A stretch of 64,000 nucleotides of DNA from Desulfovibrio sp. JC022 (GCF_010470665.1 NZ_VOPZ01000001.1:372001-436000); one strand, 5' to 3'. Shown: positions 8,968-17,284, numbered from the stretch's first letter. The notes: generated by a model from the sequence alone, not told the origin. Made by a program: numbers and translations.

Positions 8968-9037
8968 AAAACGGTTTTCAATGACAGCCGTGTGGTGTAT
9001 CTGTTTTAAAAATAGTTCCCGTAACGGATATACTTTC

Positions 9038-9862
9038 ATGACTCTGCTTTCTATCATCATACCCAATTATAATTACGGACATTTTGCCGATCGTTTTTAT
9101 GGTTCTCTGGCAGCGCAGACCATGTCTCTTGCTGAGACGGAAATCATTTTTGTGGATGATGGCAGTAGCGATGATTCCCTTGAACAGGCCTGCAAATGGG
9201 CTGGTATACTCGAGTGCCGGGAATTCAAAATTCTTACTCCGCCGAGGGCCGGCAGGCCCGGTCCGGTGCGCAATCACGGTCTGGAGCAGGCCACGGGTAA
9301 ATATCTGCTCTGTTTTGATCCTGATGATGAGTTTCAGCCGGAGTTTTTGAAGAATTGTATTTATTTTTTGGAATCCAATCCGATTTTTTCTGTCGTTTAC
9401 AGTGATTATCTTGAAACCAGTCCGGATAAGTCGTTTCACCGCTTCCTGCCGGATTTCAGCCCCCGGCATTTGCGGACTCAGAATACCGTTGCAACAGCCG
9501 CACTTTATCGTCGGGAGTTATGGGACGGAGGAGTCCGCTACCGGGACAACACCGTTTATGAGGATTGGGATTACTGGGTGCAATGTTTGATGGCCGGAGG
9601 CAAATTTAAACATATTGACCAGCCGCTCTACATTCATCATGTGCACGAAACCAATTTTTCCCACCAAGCGGAAAAAGAGGACGGCGCAGCCAAGGCCCGC
9701 ATTGTTTTGAATAATCCCGGCTTTTTTCATCAGTCAGTAGCTCAGTGGGCCGCTGACCATTTGCGTGGGCGTGCCCATGCTCCTTCTTTTCAGCGCGGCT
9801 ATATCCCCACAGCCGAGGACCTCCTGAAGCTGTCAGATATGATTAAGATCGGCGGGATATAA
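9038..9862 (+). CDS. Family 2 glycosyltransferase
   Basis: This is a GT-A fold sugar transferase of about 274 residues. The start of the domain, LLSIIIPNYNYGHF, is followed by IIFVDDGSSDDSLE (about residues 36-49), GPVRNHGLEQATGKYLLCFD and the DPDDEF metal-binding segment (about 94-99). A C-terminal EDWDYWVQC motif is typical of the acceptor side. The acceptor is unknown; a cell-surface polysaccharide is likely. The ATG at 9038 starts right at the domain; the open frame extends upstream to 8945, but that part overlaps the msrAB terminator and has no recognisable content. The next gene follows after 24 bases, so they may be co-transcribed. Confidence 0.85.
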   Translation: MTLLSIIIPNYNYGHFADRFYGSLAAQTMSLAETEIIFVDDGSSDDSLEQACKWAGILECREFKILTPPRAGRPGPVRNHGLEQATGKYLLCFDPDDEFQPEFLKNCIYFLESNPIFSVVYSDYLETSPDKSFHRFLPDFSPRHLRTQNTVATAALYRRELWDGGVRYRDNTVYEDWDYWVQCLMAGGKFKHIDQPLYIHHVHETNFSHQAEKEDGAAKARIVLNNPGFFHQSVAQWAADHLRGRAHAPSFQRGYIPTAEDLLKLSDMIKIGGI

Positions 9863-9886
9863 AAAACTATTCTTACGGAGATGTTG

Positions 9887-10819
9887 ATGCAGATTATCCT
9901 GACCGGAATCCTTGCTGCTTTGTTTTTCAGTACCACCTTTGTACTCAATCGGGCCATGAGCCTTGAGGGCGGACATTGGGTCTGGTCGGCAAGTCTGCGT
10001 TATTTCTGGATGTTGGGATTTCTTTTTATTGGCCTCGGTCTATTTCGTCGTGAGCTGCTGGTTCGTTCATTCAAACTTTACCTGAATCATTTGAAGTTCT
10101 GGACCCTTGCGGGCGGAGTGGGCTTCGGAGTTTTTTATGCTTTGATCACCTTCAGTGCGTCCTATACTCCGGGCTGGGTAGTTGCAGCTACTTGGCAGAC
10201 TACCATTCTTGCCACGCCGTTGGTTTTATTGGGGTTTGGCAAAAAGATCCCCTTGCGGGCAATGTTGCTGACTCTGATAATTTTCGCCGGGGTGCTGCTG
10301 GTAAATATTGAAAGTATGGAGCAAAGTTCGTTGAACGCAGTCCTGCTGGGAGCAATCCCGGTGTTCGTGGCTGCTTTTGCCTACCCTTTCGGGAACCAGC
10401 TGGTCTGGGAAGCACGTAATGGCGGCAGCGGGCGTATTCCCGCGCTGGCAGATCCGGCCATGGATGATCCTTTCTGCCGGGTTCTGCTTTTGACTCTCGG
10501 TTCCCTGCCGCTCTGGCTTGTATTGATTCTTTTCACCCAGCCTCCCTTGCCGCAAAGCGGACAGATATTTAATACCGCTTTAGTGGCTATATTTTCCGGC
10601 ATTGCCGCGACCAGTCTGTTTCTTTACGCCCGGCACAAGGCCCGGAACGCAGCAGAACTGGCCGCAGCAGATTGCACCCAGTCCATGGAAGTTCTTTTCT
10701 CTCTGGGCGGGGAAGTTGTGCTTCTGCACGGAATCCTGCCCGGAATGCTGGGTTGGTCCGGTATCGGGCTGACCATGCTGGGACTAGTGCTATATATCCG
10801 GGTTCAGAATGTGCGCTAA
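9887..10819 (+). CDS. Multidrug-resistance-type efflux transporter (DMT superfamily)
   Basis: This integral inner-membrane protein of about 310 residues has roughly ten hydrophobic segments and belongs to the EmrE-like multidrug resistance efflux family. Visible segments include IILTGILAALFFSTTFVLN at the N-terminus, WVVAATWQTTILATPLVLLG in the middle and MLGWSGIGLTMLGLVLYI at the end. The substrate cannot be read from sequence; export of metabolites or drugs by proton exchange is the family expectation. ACGGAG at 9875-9880 is six bases before the ATG at 9887, which I prefer over the ATG at 9881. The stop overlaps that of the convergent isochorismatase gene by a few bases. Confidence 0.82.
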   Translation: MQIILTGILAALFFSTTFVLNRAMSLEGGHWVWSASLRYFWMLGFLFIGLGLFRRELLVRSFKLYLNHLKFWTLAGGVGFGVFYALITFSASYTPGWVVAATWQTTILATPLVLLGFGKKIPLRAMLLTLIIFAGVLLVNIESMEQSSLNAVLLGAIPVFVAAFAYPFGNQLVWEARNGGSGRIPALADPAMDDPFCRVLLLTLGSLPLWLVLILFTQPPLPQSGQIFNTALVAIFSGIAATSLFLYARHKARNAAELAAADCTQSMEVLFSLGGEVVLLHGILPGMLGWSGIGLTMLGLVLYIRVQNVR

Positions 10820-11361
10820 GCGATAAGTTTTTCCGCGCTGATCATCTGCGCATAGAACATGCCAAGCGAAGCCATGAATCCGGCATGAACTTCTGCTGAC
10901 CCCGCCTTCACCCCGTCAAATTCAAGGCTGGCCCCGCAGCATGCGTCATGCACAACCGTGCATTTGTAGCCCATATCCGCAGCCGCGCGGGTGGTGGCGT
11001 CCACACACATATTACTCATCATTCCGGTTATCACCAATTCATTTACTCCCAGTTTGTTTAGTTCATCCTCAAGAGCGGTTTCCCGGAAGCTGTTGGGGAA
11101 ATTCTTGAGAACTACGGTTTCGTTCATAAGTGGCTTCACGCACGTGTGAATCTCAGCTCCTTCGGTTGCAGGCAGGAAGAAGAATGCTCCTTCTTTTACA
11201 GAAATATGCTGGATGTGGATTACCGGCTGTCCGGTTTTCCTGAAATGGTCAAGTACTCTTGCGGCCTTGGCTCCGGCCTGCTCGCTGTTGTCGAGGGGGA
11301 ATTTTCCGCCGGGGAAATAGTCGTTTTGGATGTCGATGATGATAAGTGCTTTTTTGCTCAT
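10816..11361 (-). CDS. Isochorismatase-family cysteine hydrolase
   Basis: The protein is about 181 residues with the full catalytic triad of this family: Asp in ALIIIDIQNDYF (about residue 10), Lys in VVLKNFPNSF and the nucleophile Cys in GMMSNMCVDATTRAA (about residue 115). Members hydrolyse isochorismate, nicotinamide, ureidoacrylate and similar substrates; the exact one is not evident. AAGGAG is well placed before the ATG at 11361; upstream in-frame codons to 11445 lack a site. It is divergent from a GlxA-type regulator gene across about 115 bases, a common pairing in which the regulator controls the hydrolase. Confidence 0.9.
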   Translation of the reverse strand: MSKKALIIIDIQNDYFPGGKFPLDNSEQAGAKAARVLDHFRKTGQPVIHIQHISVKEGAFFFLPATEGAEIHTCVKPLMNETVVLKNFPNSFRETALEDELNKLGVNELVITGMMSNMCVDATTRAAADMGYKCTVVHDACCGASLEFDGVKAGSAEVHAGFMASLGMFYAQMISAEKLIA

Positions 11362-11476
11362 TTTATTCTCCTTGGTTAAATTTTTGGTTCGAGCTGATTT
11401 CATGCTGACAGAATCGTGATTATTTTTAAGTGGCGGTATTGACAATAAACATGCTTAAAGTGACAGTGTAGGCATT

Positions 11477-12451
11477 ATGAATGTTGCAGTTCTTGCTTAT
11501 GATGATTGTCTGGTCAGTGCAGTTTCCGGGGTGCTGGAGATTTTGAGTATCGCTAATTCCCTGCCACGCGAGTACGGTGGCAAAAATCAATTCAGCGGTT
11601 TGGAAATAGTCAGCCCACATGGGAAAGATGTAATCGGATATGTGGGAATATCTTTGTCGGTCAGCGTGGGGATCGCGGATGTTAAGCCCGATATACTGGT
11701 CATTCCACCTGTTTTTGGTGATATCGAGGTCTTGCTGGAAGACGTTCCGCTCATAGAGCGCATTACCGATCTTGGAAGGGGAGGCACTGTCTTAGCTTCA
11801 GCTTGTGCCGGATCATTTCTCATGGCCCGAGCAGGATTGCTGGACGGCAAGCCTGCCACAACTCATTGGAAGCTGGCCCCGGATTTTAAAGCCCGTTTTG
11901 AAAGGGTAGACTTGCAGCCCCGGCGTATGCTTATCGATGGGGGAAGCTATATTTGTGCCGGGGGGGCCATGGCTTGGCAGGATCTTGCCCTGCACATTGT
12001 GGCCCGCTTTATGGGTCGGGAAATTTCATCAGCCTGTGCAAAAATGCTGGTTATGGATTCCACCCGTGATGTACAGACTCCCTATTTTATGTTTGAGAGC
12101 AAGTCAGAAGAAAATGGTTTTGCAGACAAGGAAATTCTCAAGGTGCAGAAGTGGATGCAGGGAAATTATCAACTTACTGCATCAATTCAAGTCCTCTCTG
12201 AGAAAGCAGGGCTTGGTGAGAGAACATTCCTGCGTCGTTTCAAGCGTGCAACTGGCCTGACTCCCAATAATTATCTCCAGCAACTACGTGTTGAGGCTGC
12301 CCGTCATCTGCTTGAAGTCAGTTCCAAGGGGGTAGATGAGATTACCACTGCGGTCGGTTATGACAATCCTTCATCGTTCAGGAGGCTTTTTAAGCGGATG
12401 ACCGGCTTGAATCCTCGCGAATATCGCAGTCGTTTCAGCAGAGTGGGGTAG
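11477..12451 (+). CDS. GlxA-type AraC-family regulator with DJ-1/PfpI domain
   Basis: The 324-residue protein has an N-terminal DJ-1/PfpI-like domain (about residues 1-190), with ASACAGSFLMARAGLLDG at the nucleophile elbow and ATTHWKLAPDF. A C-terminal AraC DNA-binding domain (about 220-320) has two helix-turn-helix units, seen in LSEKAGLGERTFLRRFKRAT and AVGYDNPSSFRRLFKRMTG. It should act as a transcriptional activator sensing a small metabolite. Its divergent orientation to the isochorismatase-family hydrolase suggests that gene is its target, which is inference. The ATG at 11477 starts directly at the first strand, MNVAVLAYDD; a TTGACA lies about 40 bases upstream. Confidence 0.9.
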   Translation: MNVAVLAYDDCLVSAVSGVLEILSIANSLPREYGGKNQFSGLEIVSPHGKDVIGYVGISLSVSVGIADVKPDILVIPPVFGDIEVLLEDVPLIERITDLGRGGTVLASACAGSFLMARAGLLDGKPATTHWKLAPDFKARFERVDLQPRRMLIDGGSYICAGGAMAWQDLALHIVARFMGREISSACAKMLVMDSTRDVQTPYFMFESKSEENGFADKEILKVQKWMQGNYQLTASIQVLSEKAGLGERTFLRRFKRATGLTPNNYLQQLRVEAARHLLEVSSKGVDEITTAVGYDNPSSFRRLFKRMTGLNPREYRSRFSRVG

Positions 12452-12497
12452 TTGCAGTTTTTGGGTCAAACAATGAGTTATTGATTATCTCTTGAAA

Positions 12498-12514
12498 ATG
12501 AAAACGAATTTCAT
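12498..12514. promoter_or_regulatory. Fur-like box upstream of DUF4198 gene
   Basis: ATGAAA-ACGAA-TTTCAT is a 6-bp inverted repeat with a 5-bp centre, embedded in an A/T-rich GAAAATGAAAACGAATTTCA context that resembles the Fur consensus. It lies 50 bases before the ATG at 12564, a suitable promoter position. Regulation by iron or another metal is inferred from the match. Confidence 0.5.
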
Positions 12515-12563
12515 TACCTGTCGTTAGCCTCGTGTAACTGTAACAAGTAAATAGGATCGACAG

Positions 12564-13400
12564 ATGTTTAAAAAATTGCTCTCATTCTTTTTGGTTTTCA
12601 GTGTACTCGTTCCTGCTGCGGCTTCAGCCCATTCCTTGTATATTCAGGCTGGGCGGTATCATGTTGCTGAAGGTAAAAACTCTCCGCTCTTTTTCTGCTA
12701 CGGACACCATGTCCCGGTTGATGATGCCGTGCGTATGAAAAAACTTAATCACATTACAGTGCAGAAACCTGATTCCAAGACCTATGGAATCAAACTGCGG
12801 GATGAAAAGTCCCTGCATTCCTACGTAATTGATTACGACATGCCCGGAACATTTGTTTTGACCGCTGCCACTAACCCTGGTCATTTTACAACATGGCTGG
12901 ATGAGAAGGGCCGTAAACGTCATTCCATCAAGCCCATGAGCAGCGTGGCAGACCGGGCCTCGAAGATTGTATCCAGTCTGCGCAGCAGTCAGTGGACCAA
13001 AACTTACGTGGTCTGCGAAAATCCTTCCGCAGTGTTCCCGGCAGCTGTGGGCATGCCCATGGAGCTGGTCCCTGCAAAGGATGTGTCCATGCTCAAGAAA
13101 GGTGATCTGCTGGAGATGCAGGTCTACATGGACGGAAAACCCTATCATGGCGATGGCTATTGGGATGCAACCTATAATGGTTTTTCCACTCAGGCTGAGG
13201 ATATGTATATCCAGCGTCAGGAGATTTCAGATGGCAAAATCAAGCTGACTATAGATGTGACCGGAAGATGGTTTGTCCGTTTCTTCACCAAGAAGAAGCC
13301 GGCAAAAGCAAGCCCAGATTTCTTACAGGAGAAGAAAACCGCAACTTTGGTTTTTGAAGTGCCTAACGAGCGTATACGGCCAAAACTTGATAGTCATTAA
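12564..13400 (+). CDS. DUF4198 periplasmic protein, probable metal-related
   Basis: This is a 278-residue exported protein with a signal peptide ending in ASA at about residue 22, then HSLYIQAGRYHVAEG. DUF4198 proteins are small periplasmic beta-sandwich proteins frequently found beside metal transporters, and some are related to the NikM nickel-uptake component; a direct function is not established. The mature protein starts with His, which in several copper-handling families is a ligand, but this is only a hint. The upstream Fur-like dyad (12498-12514) supports metal-regulated expression. It is monocistronic and shares the bidirectional hairpin at 13446-13477 with mlaA. AGGA precedes the ATG. 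Confidence 0.8.
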   Translation: MFKKLLSFFLVFSVLVPAAASAHSLYIQAGRYHVAEGKNSPLFFCYGHHVPVDDAVRMKKLNHITVQKPDSKTYGIKLRDEKSLHSYVIDYDMPGTFVLTAATNPGHFTTWLDEKGRKRHSIKPMSSVADRASKIVSSLRSSQWTKTYVVCENPSAVFPAAVGMPMELVPAKDVSMLKKGDLLEMQVYMDGKPYHGDGYWDATYNGFSTQAEDMYIQRQEISDGKIKLTIDVTGRWFVRFFTKKKPAKASPDFLQEKKTATLVFEVPNERIRPKLDSH

Positions 13401-13445
13401 ATAAGTGTCCCAGCGGCGGTCCCTTAATAAAAGTTTTAGGAGAGT

Positions 13446-13485
13446 CCAAAGAACCCTTTTTCAAAAGGGTTCTTTGGCCGCCGGA
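13446..13485. repeat. Bidirectional hairpin with GCCGCCGGAGG tag (dispersed element, copy 1)
   Basis: A perfect 15-bp inverted repeat (CCAAAGAACCCTTTT / AAAAGGGTTCTTTGG) is followed by GCCGCCGGAGGT. It lies between two convergent genes and can end transcription in both directions. The GCCGCCGGAGG tag recurs at 33124, 34230 and 53661 next to other hairpins, so this is one copy of a dispersed intergenic element. Confidence 0.75.
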
Positions 13486-13491
13486 GGTTTC

Positions 13492-14373
13492 TTATTGTTT
13501 TTGGGGTTCACGGTTTCTGCGGGGGGTATCAAATTTCTTTTTCATGTACGGCTTGCCCTCGGTGGAGGAACCCAGTTCTTCGCGTTCCATATCAAGTTCG
13601 CGTTTCTTGGTGTAGAGGAAGCGGACCAGATCGTACTCAAATGGTGAACCGGTCTGGTAGTAACGGAAAGGTACATTGGCGCGCAGGCTCAGTCCGCGGA
13701 CAGTGGATTCCCCGATACCGATGGCTGTCCGCCCTTCCTCTACTCCGGCAAGATCGTAGACCCAGTTCATTTCGTACCAGAGCAGGGCAAAATCACCCAG
13801 TGAACCTCCAGAGTCTCTCACGCTGGAAGGTCCGAGCAGGGGCAGGACTACGTAAGGTCCGGGCGGAACTCCCCAGACGCCGAGGGTGTCCGCAAATCCG
13901 GTTTCCATTCTTTTCAAATCCCACATGGTTGCTACGTCAAATAAACCCAGCAGTCCGACAGATGAGTTGATCATGAACCGGGAAAAGGCTCGTGCGGTCT
14001 TGTCTCCGTTGAATTGTAGAATTCCGTTGGTGAAAGACTTTACTTCATTCAGGTTGTTGACCGCATTGGTCACGCCCGTGCGTACCGGGGAAGGCAGGAC
14101 CGTGGTATAAACATCCACTGCCGGAAGGTAGATAGCGCGGTCAAAGCGGGCGTTGAAAGAATAAATGTGGCGGTTCATGGAATCCCACGGGTCATAGACA
14201 TCAAGAAAATCCAAATCTGCATTCTTTGTTTTGTGCTGTCCAGCTATGGGGGCATGGGAGACCGGGGCAATGAACCCTTGCGGTTTCAAGTTTAGTGACG
14301 GATCGTTTTTGCTGATGGTGGCGCACCCTTGCAGCAGGAGAAAGAGTAGAATGAAGCTGAATAATTTTCTCAT
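13492..14373 (-). CDS. mlaA: MlaA/VacJ family outer-membrane lipoprotein
   Basis: MlaA removes misplaced phospholipids from the outer leaflet of the outer membrane and passes them to the Mla pathway. The N-terminus has a lipobox (LLLQGCATI, Cys at about residue 17). Family motifs are DVYDPWDSMNRHIYSFN (about 58-74), FSRFMINSSVGLLGLFD and the glycine-rich stretch GVWGVPPGPYVVLPLLGPSS. The basic C-terminal tail after residue 255 is longer than in E. coli. It overlaps the upstream alpha/beta hydrolase gene by 4 bases (ATGA), so the pair is co-translated. No mlaBCDEF genes are in the window. Confidence 0.93.
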   Translation of the reverse strand: MRKLFSFILLFLLLQGCATISKNDPSLNLKPQGFIAPVSHAPIAGQHKTKNADLDFLDVYDPWDSMNRHIYSFNARFDRAIYLPAVDVYTTVLPSPVRTGVTNAVNNLNEVKSFTNGILQFNGDKTARAFSRFMINSSVGLLGLFDVATMWDLKRMETGFADTLGVWGVPPGPYVVLPLLGPSSVRDSGGSLGDFALLWYEMNWVYDLAGVEEGRTAIGIGESTVRGLSLRANVPFRYYQTGSPFEYDLVRFLYTKKRELDMEREELGSSTEGKPYMKKKFDTPRRNREPQKQ

Positions 14374-15665
14374 TTGATCAGCTCCAGTGCTTTACGGGCA
14401 TATGGTTCAAACATCATATTGCCGCAGTGGCCGCCTCGGGGAAAGAAAATGGCCCGCTGTCCAAAGGTTTTCCGCAGGAAATCCACATCCGCGCTGTTCA
14501 GAATTATATCGTCTTCATTTCCCAGCACGAAAATCTTATCCGATTTACTCAGGTATTCCTTGATACTTCCAAGATCGCAGTTTTGGACCAGTTCCCCTTT
14601 TGTGCTTCCCGGCTTGAGAAATTGCAGGTAGGGCAGCAGATATTCATCCACGTAATCTTCAAAGGTGATGGCCGCCGCCACCCGTGTATAGGGCATGAGG
14701 TTATCGCCTGTTCCGAGCTGTTTGTTTACCGGGACTACATACCCGGCGTTGAGGCAGACATCGGAACTGAAGATCATGCTTGACGATGACATTCTGAATG
14801 CTGCGGCTATGATCGCCCGCATGTCCATATCAGAAAAACCAGTATGCTGTGAAAGGGCGTAAAGAAAGTTATCATCAAGGTCGACAATGTCGGAATGAAT
14901 ATAAATCTCTGAGAAAGCTTCAATTAGATCGTCAATGACCTGCCGGGGCGTCTTGTCGCCGAGATTCTCCGGGCTGAGCCATGAATCAAAGCGCAATGCG
15001 GAAGTGTATAGACTTACCGGGGGATTGAGCATCAGTACCCGCCGGAAATGGAAGTCCTTGCGCTCTTCATCCAACTTGGCGAGGAATGCGGAGTGCATGG
15101 CGCCGAGGCTGTATCCGGTGATGCTGAAATTTCTGATTTCGTGGTCGTTTTGAAGGTCGGCTTTAATCCATTTCATGGCCCGGTATAAATCTTCAACATC
15201 GTGCGGGACGTAGCCTGGGGCACCATACTTGGAAAAACTGACTACGAAATTCATATGTGTCGGTGATGAAAGAGCGACTACGTGAAAGCCGGCTTCGTAG
15301 AAAAGTTGAGTCAGGAAACGCATTTTAGTGGAGTCATGCTCCGAGCCTGTTCCGGCAATGATGAACAGCAGGGGAGCTTCTTCATCCTGCATGGCCGTTG
15401 AATAGTAAAATTTTTCATTATACCAGAAGATATCTGGAATATTGCGGTCTTCAATGACTATTTCGCATTCATCCGGTTTGGTAGGCTCTTTTAATTTATA
15501 CATCAATTCCGGCGGAGTGCCGAAGATAGTAGCCTTATAGGGATCGGCAATGGGAAATTGCACGGTTTCGGCTGATACAGGCCGGACCATGCATAGCAGC
15601 GGAAGCAGTAATGTTAAGCAGAATAATAAAATTCGTTTTTCCAGACCCATAAATGCTTTTTTCAT
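14370..15665 (-). CDS. Exported alpha/beta hydrolase coupled to mlaA
   Basis: This 431-residue protein has a signal sequence (about residues 12-32, LLFCLTLLLPLLCMVRPVSA) and an alpha/beta-hydrolase core: an oxyanion-side APLLFIIAGTGSEHD, the nucleophile elbow ITGYSLGAMHSAF (Ser at about 190), and a late His in FPRGGHCGNMMF (about 413) with a preceding acidic DDIILNSADVDF. That gives a plausible Ser-Asp-His triad. The substrate is unknown; its overlap with mlaA suggests a role in outer-membrane lipid handling, for example as a phospholipase or esterase. The ATG at 15665 is used; the ATG at 15650 is an alternative. It is divergent from the MarR gene. Confidence 0.82.
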   Translation of the reverse strand: MKKAFMGLEKRILLFCLTLLLPLLCMVRPVSAETVQFPIADPYKATIFGTPPELMYKLKEPTKPDECEIVIEDRNIPDIFWYNEKFYYSTAMQDEEAPLLFIIAGTGSEHDSTKMRFLTQLFYEAGFHVVALSSPTHMNFVVSFSKYGAPGYVPHDVEDLYRAMKWIKADLQNDHEIRNFSITGYSLGAMHSAFLAKLDEERKDFHFRRVLMLNPPVSLYTSALRFDSWLSPENLGDKTPRQVIDDLIEAFSEIYIHSDIVDLDDNFLYALSQHTGFSDMDMRAIIAAAFRMSSSSMIFSSDVCLNAGYVVPVNKQLGTGDNLMPYTRVAAAITFEDYVDEYLLPYLQFLKPGSTKGELVQNCDLGSIKEYLSKSDKIFVLGNEDDIILNSADVDFLRKTFGQRAIFFPRGGHCGNMMFEPYARKALELIK

Positions 15666-15707
15666 GCTTTGTTTGTAGCAATAGTCATTGGTATTGTAAA
15701 TTCGTGG

Positions 15708-15736
15708 TTGACAAAAAACTGTTTAGCTACTAAACA
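15708..15736 (+). promoter_or_regulatory. Promoter of the marR gene with MarR-type operator over the -10 region
   Basis: TTGACA at 15708-15713 is followed after 17 bases by TAAACA (15731-15736). The dyad GTTTAG-CTA-CTAAAC (15721-15735) covers the spacer end and the -10 element, so bound regulator would block RNA polymerase. The same arms recur at 16220-16234 before the downstream methyltransferase. Confidence 0.65.
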
Positions 15737-15744
15737 CTGAGGCT

Positions 15745-16203
15745 GTGAAAACGATAGAAGAAATAATGCCTCATATGCGTGAGTTCGGCAGGGTGCTGGT
15801 CAAGTACAATATGGTCGAGCGGAAAATTTTTGATTTTGGCGTTGGTGTAAAGCTATACCCGTCAGAAATTCATACTCTTTCCGCGGTTGATCAGTTGGGG
15901 GGCTGTGGAGTTACCGAATTGGCTCGTGAGTCCGGAGTAACCAAGGGTGCTACGTCGCAACTGGTCAGTAAATTGGTAAAAAAAGGACTGTTGCTTAAAG
16001 AGTCTGACCCGGAGAACGGCTCAAAGGTGATTTTGCGGCTGACTGAACTGGGCAAAGAGGCCAGTGATAACCACTACAAATTTCATTTGGATCATGATCG
16101 GGAATTCATCAATTATATACGTTCCATGTCAGAGGAGGAGCTTGAAATGTTCGACGGTATCTGTGGTAAAATGAATGATTGGATGGACAGTTATTTGAAA
16201 TAA
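15745..16203 (+). CDS. MarR family transcriptional regulator
   Basis: The 152-residue protein is a winged-helix dimeric regulator. The DNA-binding region covers about residues 40-105: LSAVDQLGGCGVTELARESG, then VTKGATSQLVSKLVKKGLL (recognition helix and wing start). N- and C-terminal helices form the dimer interface. The exact dyad GTTTAG-n3-CTAAAC lies both over its own -10 region and just upstream of the following methyltransferase gene, so it very likely represses both. The start is a GTG at 15745 with GAGG very close; an ATG at 15766 is an alternative that would remove seven residues. The ligand is unknown. Confidence 0.88.
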   Translation: MKTIEEIMPHMREFGRVLVKYNMVERKIFDFGVGVKLYPSEIHTLSAVDQLGGCGVTELARESGVTKGATSQLVSKLVKKGLLLKESDPENGSKVILRLTELGKEASDNHYKFHLDHDREFINYIRSMSEEELEMFDGICGKMNDWMDSYLK

Positions 16204-16219
16204 TTTTTTTAACCATAGT

Positions 16220-16234
16220 GTTTAGTTGCTAAAC
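16220..16234. promoter_or_regulatory. Second MarR-type operator, before the methyltransferase gene
   Basis: GTTTAG-TTG-CTAAAC has the same 6-bp arms and 3-bp spacing as the dyad at 15721-15735. It sits between the marR stop (16203) and the GGAGG at 16241-16245, where it could block a local promoter or act as a roadblock to read-through. Confidence 0.65.
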
Positions 16235-16250
16235 GCTTGCGGAGGATGAA

Positions 16251-17270
16251 ATGAATTATCCCAAGCCTGAACAAGATTTTTCCCCGGTACATAATTTGAT
16301 TATCCAGAGCGTTTCTTCACAGGTAGTGATGGAAGCGGTCAATTTCAAACTTTTTGATACTCTTGAATTGAAGCCTGCCAGTGTGAAGGGCTTGGCTGAA
16401 TATTTTGAATTTGATGAATTGAAATTAGGATCTATGTTGGATCTGCTTGAATCTTGCGATCTGGTGCAGAATGAGCAGGGGCTTTACTCCAACACCCACC
16501 TTGCCACTGAATATCTGGTTAGCACTTCTCCTTTGTATCAGGGCTTGGCCATGGGTTTGACCATGGATTTTTGTTCTGAAGTAATCCGGGATATGGGCGA
16601 ACTGCTTAAGGGTAAGAAAAGCCAACGGGATGACAGCGATAAAAAATGGGCCGCCACAGATGCTATGGAAGGGACGGCTCAGGAATCACTTAGCGGCGGA
16701 CTGCACACGACTGTTGATGCCATATGCGAACTTCCCGGCTTCCATGATTTTAAACTTATGGGCGACCTTGGCGGTAATCACGGAAATTATACTATGTCTG
16801 TGCTTGCCCGAAATCCGCAACTGGAGGGAGTTGTTCTAGATTTGCCCCATGTGGCTCCTTTGGCCGAGCAGCGTTGTCGGGACAATGGGTTCGATAAGCG
16901 TGTGCGCGGTATGGCAGTTGATATGCGCGAAGAGGAACTTCCGCTACTTGATTTTGACCTTATCTTTGCTTCCCACGTGCTTTATGCCTGCCGAGGGAAT
17001 CTGACCCCTGTGCTGAAAAAAATTGCAAAATCCATCAGGCCCGGCGGGTGGTTTTGCGCCAATCATTACGCCAAGACTGGCAGCCCCATGTCTACTCAGA
17101 CCATAGCTTCGCTGGAAGTTATTACAACCTTTGCCGGATATTTTTCCCATTTTATTGAACCGGATGTTCTTGAGAAGGAGTTGGCGGAGTGCGGATTTGG
17201 AAATTTTCACAGGACGTGGAGTGATTCAAATAAGGGTATACTGCTGGTTTCTGCCCAGAAGATTGGATAG
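16251..17270 (+). CDS. SAM-dependent O-methyltransferase-like protein (Methyltransf_2 type)
   Basis: The 339-residue protein has an N-terminal winged-helix dimerisation domain (about residues 15-95, ASVKGLAEYFEFDELKLGSM) followed by a Rossmann methyltransferase domain. The SAM site is in FKLMGDLGGNHGNYTMSVLA (motif I, about 167-186) and VVLDLPHVAPLAEQ. The segment FDLIFASHVLYACRGN corresponds to the catalytic region; the usual catalytic His may be the H in ASHVLY. Such enzymes methylate hydroxyl groups of small aromatic or polyketide compounds; the substrate is unknown. It follows the MarR gene with a shared operator, suggesting induction by a toxic phenolic-type ligand. GGAGG precedes the ATG. 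Confidence 0.82.
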   Translation: MNYPKPEQDFSPVHNLIIQSVSSQVVMEAVNFKLFDTLELKPASVKGLAEYFEFDELKLGSMLDLLESCDLVQNEQGLYSNTHLATEYLVSTSPLYQGLAMGLTMDFCSEVIRDMGELLKGKKSQRDDSDKKWAATDAMEGTAQESLSGGLHTTVDAICELPGFHDFKLMGDLGGNHGNYTMSVLARNPQLEGVVLDLPHVAPLAEQRCRDNGFDKRVRGMAVDMREEELPLLDFDLIFASHVLYACRGNLTPVLKKIAKSIRPGGWFCANHYAKTGSPMSTQTIASLEVITTFAGYFSHFIEPDVLEKELAECGFGNFHRTWSDSNKGILLVSAQKIG

Positions 17271-17284
17271 CAGTTAAAATAAAA

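Noticed and set aside
8945-9037. Longer N-terminus for the glycosyltransferase gene
   Set aside because: The extra codons overlap the msrAB hairpin and add no recognisable sequence; the domain starts at the ATG at 9038.
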